DNA from: Fuerstiella marisgermanici
GTDB lineage: Bacteria; Planctomycetota; Planctomycetia; Planctomycetales; Planctomycetaceae
NCBI RefSeq assembly: GCF_001983935.1
Contig: NZ_CP017641.1
Span: 6,047,001 to 6,111,000, forward strand
Direction: 5' to 3'
Length of the DNA stretch: 64,000 nt
Part shown: positions 16,815-27,154 of the stretch, in pieces
How the letters are laid out: each line of letters begins with the position of its first letter
Numbering within the stretch: position 1 is the stretch's first letter
Made by a program: the position numbers and the translations under genes
The notes under the pieces: model-generated
Told to the model about the DNA's origin: nothing
What the model saw: only the letters and a program-made list of their open reading frames with translations
Databases searched by the model: none

Positions 16815-17627
16815 CTATGGCCGGTCTGCCGTCAAAATGCTTTGGTACGCCGCGAAGTAGCGGTGTCCGAGTTCTCGATAGGACGCCGAATCAAAGTGAA
16901 CTTTGTCGCCTTTGTGTGTCAGGCCATCCGATTTGGCGAAGGCCGTTCGCCGCACCTTGCCGGGCAAACTTTGATGAACTGCGTCGACTCGCTTCTTCAA
17001 CTCACTCCATGGACGGTCTTCAAAGTGCCCCATCTGGCCAGCGACAAACGGCACGTCAGCGGCATTCAACTCGGTGCGAAATCGCTTAATCAGCGAATGC
17101 AACTTTTCTTCGTAGACAGCAGCCGTCGCCTCTTTGCCTGCGTCTGATTCTCCCTGATGCCACAGAATGCCCTTCAACACGCCGGACTTCATTGCTTCGC
17201 GAATTCGAGGCAGCATGTCGTCATAGGGATGAGTCTTCGTAGCTTTGTCCAACGCGCCTGGCTCCCACGAAGAAATCGGCGAACCACCGACCGCGCAGGG
17301 AACCAACCCGACTGTCACACCGGGATGCTGTTTCGCGTAATCCAAGGCAAAGGTTTTGCCAAGCCCCACGCCCACGATCGTCGGCTTGTCAAAGTGCAAA
17401 GGATCGACTGCCGGCGTCCACGTTAGTGACTTGTCGAGCGAAAGGATTCGCGGATGAGCCTCCCGATCGTGCTCCTCGACTTTCCCGCGGCCCGCCATGT
17501 TGGACTGACCGACCAGCAGGAAAAGATGAAAATCTTCCGGCTTGTCAGGGATTGCTACGTCAGCGGCAGACATACAAGAAGCCTGCAAAAACATCAGCGA
17601 CGCGATCGAGCACAGCATGGTCTTCAT
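16815..17627 (-). CDS. Secreted SGNH sialate O-acetylesterase-like (SASA) protein
   Basis: A 270-residue protein with a signal peptide (MKTMLCSIASLMFLQASCMS). The SGNH block I reads FLLVGQSNMAGRG, with the nucleophilic Ser about residue 42. Further blocks are VPCAVGGSPISSW and ILWHQGESDA, and the catalytic Asp/His end is KVHFDSASYRELGHRYF. This is the SASA/carbohydrate esterase 6 type, which removes acetyl groups from sugars. The full length and all blocks are present, so it should be active. The real substrate is not shown by the sequence; in this setting a polysaccharide ester is likely. Confidence 0.88.
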   Translation of the reverse strand: MKTMLCSIASLMFLQASCMSAADVAIPDKPEDFHLFLLVGQSNMAGRGKVEEHDREAHPRILSLDKSLTWTPAVDPLHFDKPTIVGVGLGKTFALDYAKQHPGVTVGLVPCAVGGSPISSWEPGALDKATKTHPYDDMLPRIREAMKSGVLKGILWHQGESDAGKEATAAVYEEKLHSLIKRFRTELNAADVPFVAGQMGHFEDRPWSELKKRVDAVHQSLPGKVRRTAFAKSDGLTHKGDKVHFDSASYRELGHRYFAAYQSILTADRP

Positions 17628-18039
17628 GAGATTAGTACTTTCTGTGTAGAGTCACCCGTATTGTTGAAAACACTCGCCCCACTCCATTCCGTACAGGCGA
17701 GTTCCTGGTTGGGTTCGCCCCCAGAGATGGATGCGTTGCATGCGACGGAGTAGCCTTTTAAAAGCGAATTGGTGAAACTGATTATTGGCCAAGGACGAGC
17801 GGTTGCAGGCAAACCACGATCACCGACGCGGCTGCCTGCAAGAAGGCTTAGCCCTAACTTCGCTGTAAAGCAGTCGCGTCCGGAATCATTGCAACGCGAA
17901 CATCCTATTCGGTGAAAAGGGTTGAACCAAGGCTGCAGCCCGCAGCTTGAGTGAAAGGCTCAGTGGAGAATTCGCCTTCGTCGCGCGGAGTGTACAACGT
18001 CAGACAACTGGTCCTGTCATTGGCAACAGAAGTCCGCTT
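17628..18039. other. Divergent intergenic region, 412 bases
   Basis: Lies between the esterase-like gene (minus) and the YiiX-like gene (plus), so it must supply promoters for both. The plus-strand frame is open from TTG 17947, but that extension lacks family features. No repeat or RNA was recognised. Confidence 0.4.
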
Positions 18040-19410
18040 ATGTCTTATGAAGAACTTCAACACGGTGCAGCAACCGTTCGTGACATCGCCGAACATTTCG
18101 GTCGTTTGAAAGAGCGTGCTCGGGAGCTGATCGATAGCAGCGAAGCGTCGCAACGTGGCTTCTTTACGCCGACCGAAGACGAACAAACGCGGCATTTGCT
18201 GGTATCTTACTGGCAGTCGCGGAACGCGTTGTTCGAACTGGTGACGTCATTCTACAAAGTGGATCGGTTCGAACCGGAAGAGCAGCAGATCGCTGTGACA
18301 ATCGCGTACGCCGGGGCTTTAGTACTGGTCGACGTGGCTCGTTTTTTGCGAGAAAACTGCCATCACCGGAAAGTGGTGCGAATGAAACTGAACGAGCCGG
18401 AACCGTACTTTGGTATTCCAGTGGGCACGTATGACTTTGTTCAGAAGTCGCTCACTAACCCGGTGCATGCGTGGCATCTGTATCACGCCTCGACCTTTGT
18501 GGCGCAGCGGCGGGAACAGCTTACTGAGCTGGCCGCATCGAACGCTGATGTCGAATCATTGCTTGCGATAATAGATCGGCTGCAGGATCGCCTGGGCGTC
18601 ACCGCAGACCGGTTTGTGCTGGCGAGAACTCGCGTAAGAGCACGTTCGGTTCGGACGCGGATCACTCGGGATTTGCTCGGGCGAGCTCTGTACGGGCTTC
18701 AGAAGTGTGTTTCGTCGTTGATGGCCGATCGCTATGTAAAGTCCGGGCATCTGCCGCGCCTTCCGCCGCATGTTGAGACAGAGATTGAGGCACTGCTGCA
18801 GCCGGGTGATGTCATTGTTGTGCGGAAAGAGCACGCTGTCACCAACTACTTCCTGCCGGGCTATTGGCCTCACGCGGCGCTGTACATTGGGTCTGTCGAT
18901 GAGCTTCGCGCAGCGCGACTGCATGAACATGCGAATATCCAAAAACGCTGGGTGGCGCTCGAAGGTGTTGATGCAAACCGTCCGCATCGCGTGCTGGAAG
19001 CGATGAAAGACGGTGTGCGAGTTCGGTCGGTGTCGTGTCCATTCAGCAGCGACGCGATTGTGATTCTGAGGCCTCAGTTAGAGCGTAACCAAATTGCGGA
19101 AGCGATCGGTCGAGGCTTCTTTCATGCCGACAAGCCATACGACTTCGACTTTGACTTCGCGCGTTCAGACCGCCTGGTCTGCACGGAAGTTGTGTACCGA
19201 TCGTATGAAGGAATCGGCGGCATTCAGTTTAACCTGACTCGCCGAGCCGGCCGCCTCACTTTGTCTGCCGAGGACCTGCTACAAAAGGCCATCAAAGCCG
19301 ATGGCTTTTTGGCTCACGCAGTGTTTTGTCCTGCAAAGTCGCCCGACATCTGCTTTGAAGCGAAGGCCGTTGAAGCGCTGAAGGCGACGGTTGGTCGGAA
19401 GAGCGTTTAA
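18040..19410 (+). CDS. YiiX/YebB-like permuted NlpC/P60 cysteine hydrolase
   Basis: A 456-residue protein. The first 245 residues are mainly helical with no recognised domain. The C-terminal part has the YiiX-type circularly permuted papain-like layout: LLQPGDVIVVRKE, then YWPHAALYIG (His about 278), then RLVCTEVVYRSYEG (Cys about 381). In this family the His precedes the Cys, opposite to normal NlpC/P60. Members are thought to cleave amide or acyl bonds in cell-wall peptides or lipids; the substrate here is unknown. ATG 18040 (MSYEELQHG) was preferred to TTG 17947. No signal peptide is visible, so it is probably cytoplasmic. Confidence 0.8.
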   Translation: MSYEELQHGAATVRDIAEHFGRLKERARELIDSSEASQRGFFTPTEDEQTRHLLVSYWQSRNALFELVTSFYKVDRFEPEEQQIAVTIAYAGALVLVDVARFLRENCHHRKVVRMKLNEPEPYFGIPVGTYDFVQKSLTNPVHAWHLYHASTFVAQRREQLTELAASNADVESLLAIIDRLQDRLGVTADRFVLARTRVRARSVRTRITRDLLGRALYGLQKCVSSLMADRYVKSGHLPRLPPHVETEIEALLQPGDVIVVRKEHAVTNYFLPGYWPHAALYIGSVDELRAARLHEHANIQKRWVALEGVDANRPHRVLEAMKDGVRVRSVSCPFSSDAIVILRPQLERNQIAEAIGRGFFHADKPYDFDFDFARSDRLVCTEVVYRSYEGIGGIQFNLTRRAGRLTLSAEDLLQKAIKADGFLAHAVFCPAKSPDICFEAKAVEALKATVGRKSV

Positions 19411-19481
19411 GTACACGTCGCCCACTGACTGCGCACACAATCAAACCAGATCGGACGGTCACGTTTCGGTAGCGGTGTAAG

Positions 19482-22400
19482 CTACGGGGTGGCGGGCAGC
19501 TTCAGCATTCGAATGTTGCGAATTGCCGCGGCAGGCATTGGTGTGCCAAGATTGGCGGCAATGCCTATCCTGCCCGGCGTCAGCTTTTCGATCGTGGCCT
19601 GAGAAACGGGCATGCCGTTAAGTCGCACCACAACGTTGGTGCCGTCAACTACAACTTCTGCCAAGCTGGCTCGATCTGTGTGAAGCCGCGTAGTGGAGGG
19701 TTCAGCCATGGTGGCTCGATTGCGAATATCAATGATTCGCCCGGGCGCAGTTGCGTCCAGAATTACCGCGAAGGCGTGAAAGTCGGCCTGCCCGGTTCCG
19801 GTTGCCCCGAATACAAACTGAGCTGAGTTTGTTGAGGGGAGGAGCTCCATGCGGACCACGTATCGATCGCTTCCACCGGTCGGCTGTAGAAAGCCAATGG
19901 CCGCCTGTTGAGTGGTGCCGTCCAGTTCGATGAGGTTGGGTTTGATTTTCCAGAACTCACGGCCATTCAGCGGGCTCGTTCCTGTGCGAGCCACCGTAAA
20001 AAAGTTCAAACCCTGTCCACTTTGGAAGATCGAATCGAACTGCCAGCGGGCAAGCAGCCGCTTTAATTCCTGCAACTTGATAGCGTCGACGGTACCTTCG
20101 CCAGCTTTCGACAATTCGGCGGTGAGCCTGCCGGCCGCAGCAACATCCGACGACAACATCGCAGCAGCCCCCTGCGCAGAACTGTTGCGGAGCAGATTCG
20201 CAACCATACTCAGCAAACTATCAGTGAGTTCAAGGTTGTCCTGCCGAACTGTGAGCTGGGCGAGCCGCAAGCCATGTTCGATCGCTCGGTCCTGCTGATC
20301 TGCACTCATAACCGATCGTCGAAACCGGCTGACAATATTTTCCGTGACAGACGTCTCCGGAACGCCGTACCGAGTGGCTCGAATGTGAGCCACATCGAAC
20401 TGCACATCAACCGCGCGAGCTCGCGAAGCAAGGTCTTCATCGATGACCTGCAACAAGGCCGCATCGCCTGGACCGGCCGTTGCTTCCCACGACAATTCCA
20501 GCAGTTCACGAGCCAGAGCCGTTCGCTGGGCCATCGTGCGAGCCGTCGCCAGACGTGATTTGTACGTCGTGCGAACTTCCTCCAACGCCGCGGCGATCGC
20601 AGCGTCGTCCGGCATCGAGTTCAATGGTTTCGACGGCGTGGCAGGCGTGACTTCCACGGTCAACACGGCAGTGCCTTCCAGTTCGCGAGTACCCAAATCG
20701 CCAGGAGTCCGCCAGCTGGCTTTCAGCGGAATTTCGAAGGTTCCGGTCGTGTCCGAAGGAATATCCCAGACGAGTTCACGACCGTCGGATGACACGGTCA
20801 CACCTTCCGGCGCACCGTCTGCTGGCGAAATCACGCGACGCGTTTGCATCCGCGGACGAGGCGTTAATGACATCTGCGGAAATGCATAACGAAACTCTGC
20901 ACCGGCCGCGGCCGTTTGCGGCGGCAGAGTAGGCAGCACGTGCTCGATACTCTTCGGCAACACCAGCAGAGTTAGCGTCTGTTGATCAAGCGGCTCAGAA
21001 CTGTCAGCCGCCGCCACCGCGATGATTACTTCATGCTTTCCAGTATCCTGCAAACGCGGTCGCCATTCGACGGTGCCGTTTTCCGGGTTGAGCGTCAAGC
21101 CTTGCGGCATGGTCCCATCGACGCTGTAGGTCAATGCATGCTGCGATGCCATTGACGGCGGCACGCCAACAGACGTGATAAACGGGGCCCCCACGTCCAG
21201 TTCAAAGCTGCGATCTTCCGCCATTTTGATCGGCGATGCGCCGGCCATCACAGTCACGGTCAGTTCTTTTTGCGCCAGAGTTGTTTCCTGATCGCCATCG
21301 GCGTGAACCAGCGACATGATCAGGTGGTACGCTCCGGGCGCCTGTTGTGCCGGAACATCCCACGCAAGCTGGCCAGTGGCGCTGTCGATGGACAGTCCGT
21401 CCAGGCCGGATTCGTCCAGACGAAACTGAACAGCAGCGGCGGCCGGATCAATCTGGGTGTCTGGCGTAAACGACCACTGTTCGCCGGGATTCGCGGGCGG
21501 TGGGCTGAGGTTCAAAAAGCGGCCGGTGGGCGATGCTGTAGGCGGAATATGGTTGACACGATTTGTAGCGAGCGACGGTCCCCCGTCATCTTTCGTCAGA
21601 ATAAATGCGCCCGCTAAGGCGATCACCAAAATCGACACGATCATTGCGGCGAGGCCCGCCTTTTTGCCGCGCTTTTGCTTCGGGCGTACTCGACGTGTCG
21701 CGAGTGACTCGGCTTCGACGTTCAGGTCCATCGCAGGCAACGTGGCCGAATTCACATCGATGTTGGCGTCGGTCGTCAGCATCAGATCGACCGAACTTCC
21801 GTTTTCCACTTCAGCCAGAAACTGCCGGTACGAAACGTCGCCTTCGTCCACATCTTCATCACTGCGAGGTTCGCTGATGTCGGCGTTGGGATCGTTGGTC
21901 GCGGCCTGAGCGGCTTTTTGGAAAGAACTGCGCAGCAACGGCTCACTGACGCCTTCTAAAGCTGCCGCGACTTCGGCCGGCGTTTGATAGCGTTCGTCCG
22001 GATTGCGCATCGTCATTTTCTGCACAATGTCGGCGACGGCTTGAGGAACGTCGTCACAGACCGTCAGCACAGACGGAGCGTCTCGCTGCAGACGCTGACT
22101 AAGCACCTGCAGCGGATTCGAACCGGTGAAGGGAATCTTTCCCGTCAGAAGTCGAAACAGCGTGCAGCCGAGACTGTAAATGTCGCTGCGAATGTCGACC
22201 TTTGTTGTGTCCCAGCCCTGTTCGGGCGACATAAAGTCGGGCGTCCCCATCACCTGACCGGCGCGAGTGACAGACTGTTCCTGGTCCTCGTCTGCCATCA
22301 TCAGCACCAGGCCCATATCCATCAGCTTGGTCGTGCCGCGGCCAGCGTCGTCCCAATGCACCATGATGTTGGCAGGCTTGATATCGCGGTGCACCATCTT

Positions 22401-22964
22401 GTGTCGGTGAGCGTGTTGCAGCCCTTCGGCCACGTCTCGCACAATACCGCACGCCAGCCCCACTGGAACTCGGCCAATTCGATTGGCGATCCGGTCAAGT
22501 TGATCGCCGTTAACGTACTCCATCACCATGAAGTCGACCTTGCCGACTCGCCCGGCATCCAGCGTCCTGACGACGTACGGACTGTCCAGCTTCGAAGACG
22601 CTCGAATTTCGCGACGGAACCGCGACACCAGTGTCTGGTTACTGGTCAGCTTTCGAGCCATCACCTTCACGGCGACGACGTTGTTGGTCTTCACATCCAG
22701 TCCACGGAACACATGCCCCATACCGCCGCGACCGATGGGGTTCAGCAGGCGATAATGATTCAGCACGAACCCGGCCTGGCCTTTCAGCAGCTGACGGGCC
22801 TGCCATTCGGTCAGATGTTCCTGCCGCACCAGAATCTGAGCCAGGGATTCGGCGGTAAGCGGCTTGCTGCCGAGTTGCGTCTTCAGCCGCTCCAACTGCG
22901 CATTCGTCAGCAGCCGACTGGTGCCGAGAAGTTCAAGGAAATTTGGAATGCTGGGTTCCGGCAT
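19482..22964 (-). CDS. Transmembrane Ser/Thr protein kinase with Ig-like extracellular domains
   Basis: A 1,160-residue receptor-like kinase. A short N-terminal region (residues 1-65) precedes the kinase domain, which has the glycine loop IGRGGMGHVF, VAVKVM (Lys100), HRDIKPANI (Asp194, Asn199), LMDMGL and GTPDFMSPEQ. The metal-binding motif is DMG instead of DFG (Asp216 kept). A long acidic linker leads to one TM helix (AAMIVSILVIALAGAFILT, about 436-457). The extracellular part has two or three putative Ig/cadherin-like units (LSIDSATGQLAWDVP, LTLNPENGTVEWRP) and a C-terminal beta-sandwich (about the last 170 residues) like those binding sugars. ATG 22964 was chosen; GTG 23000 is an alternative. 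Confidence 0.92.
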   Translation of the reverse strand: MPEPSIPNFLELLGTSRLLTNAQLERLKTQLGSKPLTAESLAQILVRQEHLTEWQARQLLKGQAGFVLNHYRLLNPIGRGGMGHVFRGLDVKTNNVVAVKVMARKLTSNQTLVSRFRREIRASSKLDSPYVVRTLDAGRVGKVDFMVMEYVNGDQLDRIANRIGRVPVGLACGIVRDVAEGLQHAHRHKMVHRDIKPANIMVHWDDAGRGTTKLMDMGLVLMMADEDQEQSVTRAGQVMGTPDFMSPEQGWDTTKVDIRSDIYSLGCTLFRLLTGKIPFTGSNPLQVLSQRLQRDAPSVLTVCDDVPQAVADIVQKMTMRNPDERYQTPAEVAAALEGVSEPLLRSSFQKAAQAATNDPNADISEPRSDEDVDEGDVSYRQFLAEVENGSSVDLMLTTDANIDVNSATLPAMDLNVEAESLATRRVRPKQKRGKKAGLAAMIVSILVIALAGAFILTKDDGGPSLATNRVNHIPPTASPTGRFLNLSPPPANPGEQWSFTPDTQIDPAAAAVQFRLDESGLDGLSIDSATGQLAWDVPAQQAPGAYHLIMSLVHADGDQETTLAQKELTVTVMAGASPIKMAEDRSFELDVGAPFITSVGVPPSMASQHALTYSVDGTMPQGLTLNPENGTVEWRPRLQDTGKHEVIIAVAAADSSEPLDQQTLTLLVLPKSIEHVLPTLPPQTAAAGAEFRYAFPQMSLTPRPRMQTRRVISPADGAPEGVTVSSDGRELVWDIPSDTTGTFEIPLKASWRTPGDLGTRELEGTAVLTVEVTPATPSKPLNSMPDDAAIAAALEEVRTTYKSRLATARTMAQRTALARELLELSWEATAGPGDAALLQVIDEDLASRARAVDVQFDVAHIRATRYGVPETSVTENIVSRFRRSVMSADQQDRAIEHGLRLAQLTVRQDNLELTDSLLSMVANLLRNSSAQGAAAMLSSDVAAAGRLTAELSKAGEGTVDAIKLQELKRLLARWQFDSIFQSGQGLNFFTVARTGTSPLNGREFWKIKPNLIELDGTTQQAAIGFLQPTGGSDRYVVRMELLPSTNSAQFVFGATGTGQADFHAFAVILDATAPGRIIDIRNRATMAEPSTTRLHTDRASLAEVVVDGTNVVVRLNGMPVSQATIEKLTPGRIGIAANLGTPMPAAAIRNIRMLKLPATP

Positions 22965-23339
22965 ACTGACCCGAGTGTTCAGGTGTCCACAATGGCCCAC
23001 GAAGTCCCGGTTTCAGTCGGCCGCGCGGGTGCGTATTTTCAACATTCGCCTCTGGCAGTGAAGTCGTCAGTCGCCGCCGATTATTGAGCAAATTCCCAAG
23101 TATGACGCACGCCTTCGCCACTCCCCACGAGTGAATTGTACGGAATGCCACTAGATCGTGGAAATCTCACGCCGCCCGCCAATACCTACGCAGGCCACGG
23201 CGGTTTTGTGAGATGTTCGCCCCAACCGAGCACCAGAATGCGCAAAGCGCCTTCGGAACAGGGCCGCAGGGCACGACTGCGATCGGTCGCAAGACGGCAT
23301 TGCCAACCTGCGTCTACTCTGTCGTTTGCCGCCGGCGTT
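22965..23339. other. Intergenic region, 375 bases
   Basis: Lies between the beta-helix gene stop and the kinase start, both minus strand. No domain-bearing frame, RNA gene or strong hairpin was seen. Confidence 0.4.
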
Positions 23340-24671
23340 TCACTCGTCGCGTTTGTCGTCGATCGCCGTTTTTGCCGTGATCTGATTCTTCTTCAGCGTC
23401 ACTCGGCCCGCCTGTTTGTCGATCAGAATGCCGGTTGTTTGAGTCTGTGATTCTGCAGAACGGGTGTCCCGAATCTGGTTGTTCTCGAAGATCAACCCGT
23501 CCGTCTCACCACGTACGCGGATCCCGGCACCAGAACCCTTGGTGCCATTGTCTTCGATGACGTTGTCCTTCAAGCGGTTGCGATGCGCCGCCATTCCGAA
23601 CGTTTCGTTGCGGAAGTGAATGCCGTCCTCACCGTTGAGCCGAACGTGGTTTGCTTCCAGCAGATTGTCCGTGTCTTTGTGCCCGATTGAAATTCCGTAT
23701 CGACCGTTGCCTTCCAGTTCATTGTTCGCGAATACCCCGTGACGCACTCGCCAACACAGGAACAAGCCGTCGGTCCCGTTGTTACGAGCCACGTTGGCCG
23801 TCACCTGCGGCCGCTGTGATCCACTGCCCGGATGAAAACCCAGCTGAGTGTTGCCTTCACTCACACAATGTTGAACGGTGACGTCATTCGACTGCTGAAA
23901 ACTAATTCCGTCGCCGTTGTAATTCCGCACGGTGCAATTGCTGATCGTGGTCCCGAACCCGCGATACAGAAAGATGCCCGCACCTCGACAGCCGTTCAAC
24001 GCGATGTTCTGATCCTTGTTCCCTTCGATGGTGAGGTTCTCAATGCGCACTCCCTGCACATCGTATCCGCTGACGACCGGAAACACGGTGGCCGCGCGAG
24101 CGTTGCCACGGACCATGCAATCGGCCATCAGCGGTTTGTCAATCGAAAAGGTGTTGCCGGTCCGCCCGGTAATGCGAGCAACAGTCGTGTGAAAACCTCC
24201 TGAGCGATCGTCGCGGATCGCCACGCCGTGTCCGACTTCAAAACCTTCGGCGTTCTTCACGGTCAGCTGCTGTTCTCCGAAGTCGCCGTCCAGGGCAAGT
24301 GGCGATCGCACGCCTTTCGCCTTGCGAAGAATCGTTTCTCCCTCGGTTCCACGCACAGTCACATTCGACCGCAGGTGCAGCGAATCGTGCATCAAAAATT
24401 CGCCGGGCCCGATCTCAACCGTGCCGCCACCCAGAGCCGCAACGTAATCCACCGCCGCCTGCAACACCCGATTGTCGCTTCCCACCAGCACAGCGTCTTT
24501 GTTGCCGACGGTGATGGACGGACGTTGCTCCATCCTGGAATGCATCTCCAGCGGCAACTGACGTTCATCCACAGGCGGAGCCACACGAGCATCCGATTCG
24601 TCGGCCGCCAGTTACCCGGCCGCAAATTGAAACACAACGCAGCAGGTAAGAATGGTCGAGAAGACTCGCAT
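23340..24671 (-). pseudogene. Right-handed beta-helix repeat protein, in-frame stop after signal peptide
   Basis: From ATG 24671 the frame encodes a signal peptide, MRVFSTILTCCVVFQFAAG. It then meets TAA at 24614-24612 (codon 20) and continues in the same frame with LAADESDARVAPPVDERQ and the full mature protein. The mature part (about 420 residues) is a pectate-lyase-like beta-helix with repeated N-x-I/V units (NNELEGNGRYGISIGHK, NRLKDNVIEDNGTKGSGAG). Such proteins bind or cleave acidic polysaccharides. The next in-frame initiation codon, GTG 24584, would make a product without a signal peptide. The gene is otherwise open to its stop, so one nonsense change is the only visible defect; it could also be a sequencing error. 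Confidence 0.8.
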
Positions 24672-24960
24672 GGCTATTCGTTCCAGGGCAGACAGGAAAT
24701 GGCGGTTGGCAGACGCTCGCTCCAACGCCCATTTCTAGACAATGAACAAAGAGTATCGGTCCCGTCGCCCACGAAATCAACGAACCTGGCAGAGTGATGG
24801 TGCGGCCATTGCAGAACGCCAGTCCGTGGCATGCTCCCCTCCAAGCCCGATACAATGAACGATAATGCCGGTACCTGACTGGCGAGAATTCCGTCAAATT
24901 CTTCGTGATTCGGTGTCAAATCGAGCCGTCCGTTGCGTGTAACTGTTCAGGAGAGTGATT

Positions 24961-25566
24961 TTGCACGGGATTCCTGACACGCAGGCGAGTTTGTTGATTC
25001 GGGTGAAAGATCCGCTCGACCGCGATGCGTGGCTGGAATTTTCGGACATCTATCGCCCCGTCATTTACAGGATGGCTCGACGCCGCGGGCTGCAGGATGC
25101 GGATGCTCAGGATCTGGCTCAGACAATCCTGGCGTCGGTCGCGGCGAAAGTCGGCGATTGGCAACACGATCCCAAACGCGGTCGGTTTCGATCGTGGCTC
25201 GCACGGGTGACTCGCAACGCAATCGTCGACCATCTGAGACGAGTCCGGCCGGATCGAGCCACCGGTGGCAGCAGTTTGATTCAACGGCTGTTGCAGCATC
25301 CGGAATCGGAAGTCACAACTCAGGCAGAGATCCGGCGTGAGCAACGCCGGCAGTTGTTCCGTCGAGTGGCGGAAGAAATACGTCCCGAATTTGAAGAAGC
25401 GACATGGGCCGCGTTCTGGATGACGTCTGTCGATTTGTCAGCCGTCGTCGATGTGGCGGAGAAACTGGATCGCACCGTTGGATCAGTATATGCAGCTCGA
25501 TCACGAATCATGCGACGACTTCGCGAACGAGTGGCAGAACGGGAGGCCGACTTCGATGACTGTTGA
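24961..25566 (+). CDS. ECF-type RNA polymerase sigma factor
   Basis: A 201-residue sigma-70 family protein. Region 2 is visible in FSDIYRPVIYRMARRRGLQD, ADAQDLAQTILASVAAK and FRSWLARVTRNAIVDHLRR; region 4 in EKLDRTVGSVYAARSRIMRR. The TTG at 24961 is preferred as start because AGGAG (24949-24953) is 7 bases upstream; GTG 24955 lies too close to that site. The gene overlaps the next (anti-sigma/kinase) by 11 bases, so both are co-translated. ECF factors next to Ser/Thr kinases are a recognised theme in planctomycetes. Its target promoters are unknown. Confidence 0.92.
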   Translation: MHGIPDTQASLLIRVKDPLDRDAWLEFSDIYRPVIYRMARRRGLQDADAQDLAQTILASVAAKVGDWQHDPKRGRFRSWLARVTRNAIVDHLRRVRPDRATGGSSLIQRLLQHPESEVTTQAEIRREQRRQLFRRVAEEIRPEFEEATWAAFWMTSVDLSAVVDVAEKLDRTVGSVYAARSRIMRRLRERVAEREADFDDC

Positions 25567-27073
25567 AACTGTACATTTTCATCCAGAGCTGTTGCAGCGA
25601 TTTCTGAACGCGGACCTTTCGGACGAAGAGCAGACCGCGTGTGAGCGACATCTTGAATTGTGCGACACGTGTCGCGAGCAGCTTCAGGCTTCGGCGGCGG
25701 ACGACACATGGTGGGAAGACGCCAGCGACTTTCTGCAGGACGATGAATTCGAAATCAACAGAACAACGGATGATTCTTCCCTGCCAACGGCGATTGTCGA
25801 CAGGGTTGACGGGACGGAAGAAAGCACATCCGCTGACGGCATTCCCGCTAACGTTCGCCAGATTATTGCGTGGCTCAATCCGACTGACGATCCCGCGATG
25901 CTGGGACGCCTTGGCGGATACGAAATCGCAGGCGTCGTTGGTGTGGGCGGCATGGGAGTTGTTCTGAAGGGGTTTGATCGGTCGCTTAACCGGTACGTAG
26001 CCATCAAAATTCTGGCACCGCATCTTGCGACCAGCGGTGCGGCTCGACAACAATTCGCGAGGGAAGCTCAGGCTGCGGCGGCTGTCGTTCACAGTAATGT
26101 CGTCGCTATTCATGGAGTCGACGAATCGAATTCGCTGCCCTATTTGGTGATGCCGTATCTGCGAGGCACGTCGTTACAACGTCGGATCGACGAACACGGC
26201 GCGTTGAGTGTCTCGGAGATGCTGCGTTTGGGAATGCAGACGGCTCGCGGATTGGCGGCGGCTCATGATCAGGGACTGGTACACCGCGACGTGAAGCCCG
26301 CCAACATCCTGCTGGACGGCACAACGGAACGAGTCCTTCTGACAGACTTCGGACTGGCTCGCGCGGCCGACGATGCCAGCCTGACTCAGAGTGGAGTCAT
26401 CGCCGGAACGCCGCACTTTATGTCGCCCGAGCAGGCGGAGGGTGCGGCGATCGATCATCGCAGTGATCTGTTCAGTTTGGGAAGCGTGCTGTACGCCATG
26501 TGTACGGGCCGCCCACCGTTTCGAGCGGACACGAGTTGGGGCATTCTGCGAAAAGTCACGGACGCTCAACCGCATGCCATTCGCGATCTGAATCCGGACG
26601 TTCCCAACTGGTTGTGCCAGATCATTGAACGACTGCTTGAGAAAGATTCCTCGCGACGATTTCAATCAGCAGATGAAGTCGCGGAACTGCTGGAACAGTG
26701 CCTCGCCCACGTGCAGCAACCCAATGACTGTAAGCTGCCGGAAAGTCTGACGACGCAGGTCGACCGCACGGCCATCCAGAGATTCTCGCGGACGCGCTAC
26801 CGCGTGATCGGTATGTTGGCGCTGGTTGTCGCGGTCGTGGTGGCGAGTCAAACGCTCTTCCCTCAGTTGCCGCCGTCGGACAACACAGCCACAAAGCAGG
26901 CGGACGACGCGGCTCCTATGTCTATGGCGGAAGAACCGCTCGAAATCGTTGATGAAAGCCTGCTGGATTGGGATGACGCCGACTTTGGCGAGCTTTCTTC
27001 AATACGAAACGCCATTGAAAAACTGGATGAGGAGTCGCTGCAGCTTATCCCCGTCCCGAGGCCGAATGAATAA
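25556..27073 (+). CDS. Anti-sigma zinc finger fused to Ser/Thr kinase, membrane-anchored
   Basis: A 505-residue protein. Residues about 8-45 form a ZAS-type anti-sigma zinc finger with C29-x2-H32-x3-C36-x2-C39 (ACERHLELCDTC). The kinase domain spans about 120-390: VGVGGMGVV, VAIKIL (Lys151), HRDVKPANILLD (Asp245), LTDFGLARA (Asp264) and GTPHFMSPEQA, so all catalytic residues are kept. A TM helix (VIGMLALVVAVVVASQTLF, about 427-446) is followed by an acidic periplasmic tail. The start ATG 25556 overlaps the sigma gene. The likely role, by inference, is to hold the adjacent ECF sigma and release it on an external signal or through phosphorylation. Confidence 0.9.
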   Translation: MTVETVHFHPELLQRFLNADLSDEEQTACERHLELCDTCREQLQASAADDTWWEDASDFLQDDEFEINRTTDDSSLPTAIVDRVDGTEESTSADGIPANVRQIIAWLNPTDDPAMLGRLGGYEIAGVVGVGGMGVVLKGFDRSLNRYVAIKILAPHLATSGAARQQFAREAQAAAAVVHSNVVAIHGVDESNSLPYLVMPYLRGTSLQRRIDEHGALSVSEMLRLGMQTARGLAAAHDQGLVHRDVKPANILLDGTTERVLLTDFGLARAADDASLTQSGVIAGTPHFMSPEQAEGAAIDHRSDLFSLGSVLYAMCTGRPPFRADTSWGILRKVTDAQPHAIRDLNPDVPNWLCQIIERLLEKDSSRRFQSADEVAELLEQCLAHVQQPNDCKLPESLTTQVDRTAIQRFSRTRYRVIGMLALVVAVVVASQTLFPQLPPSDNTATKQADDAAPMSMAEEPLEIVDESLLDWDDADFGELSSIRNAIEKLDEESLQLIPVPRPNE

Positions 27074-27154
27074 TCTGGACACAACGTCCGCAGCGAAAGG
27101 CGTAAAGACGTCGCATAGCGACCATCAGTTACCGGTGGAAGGTGATGCCGCTGA

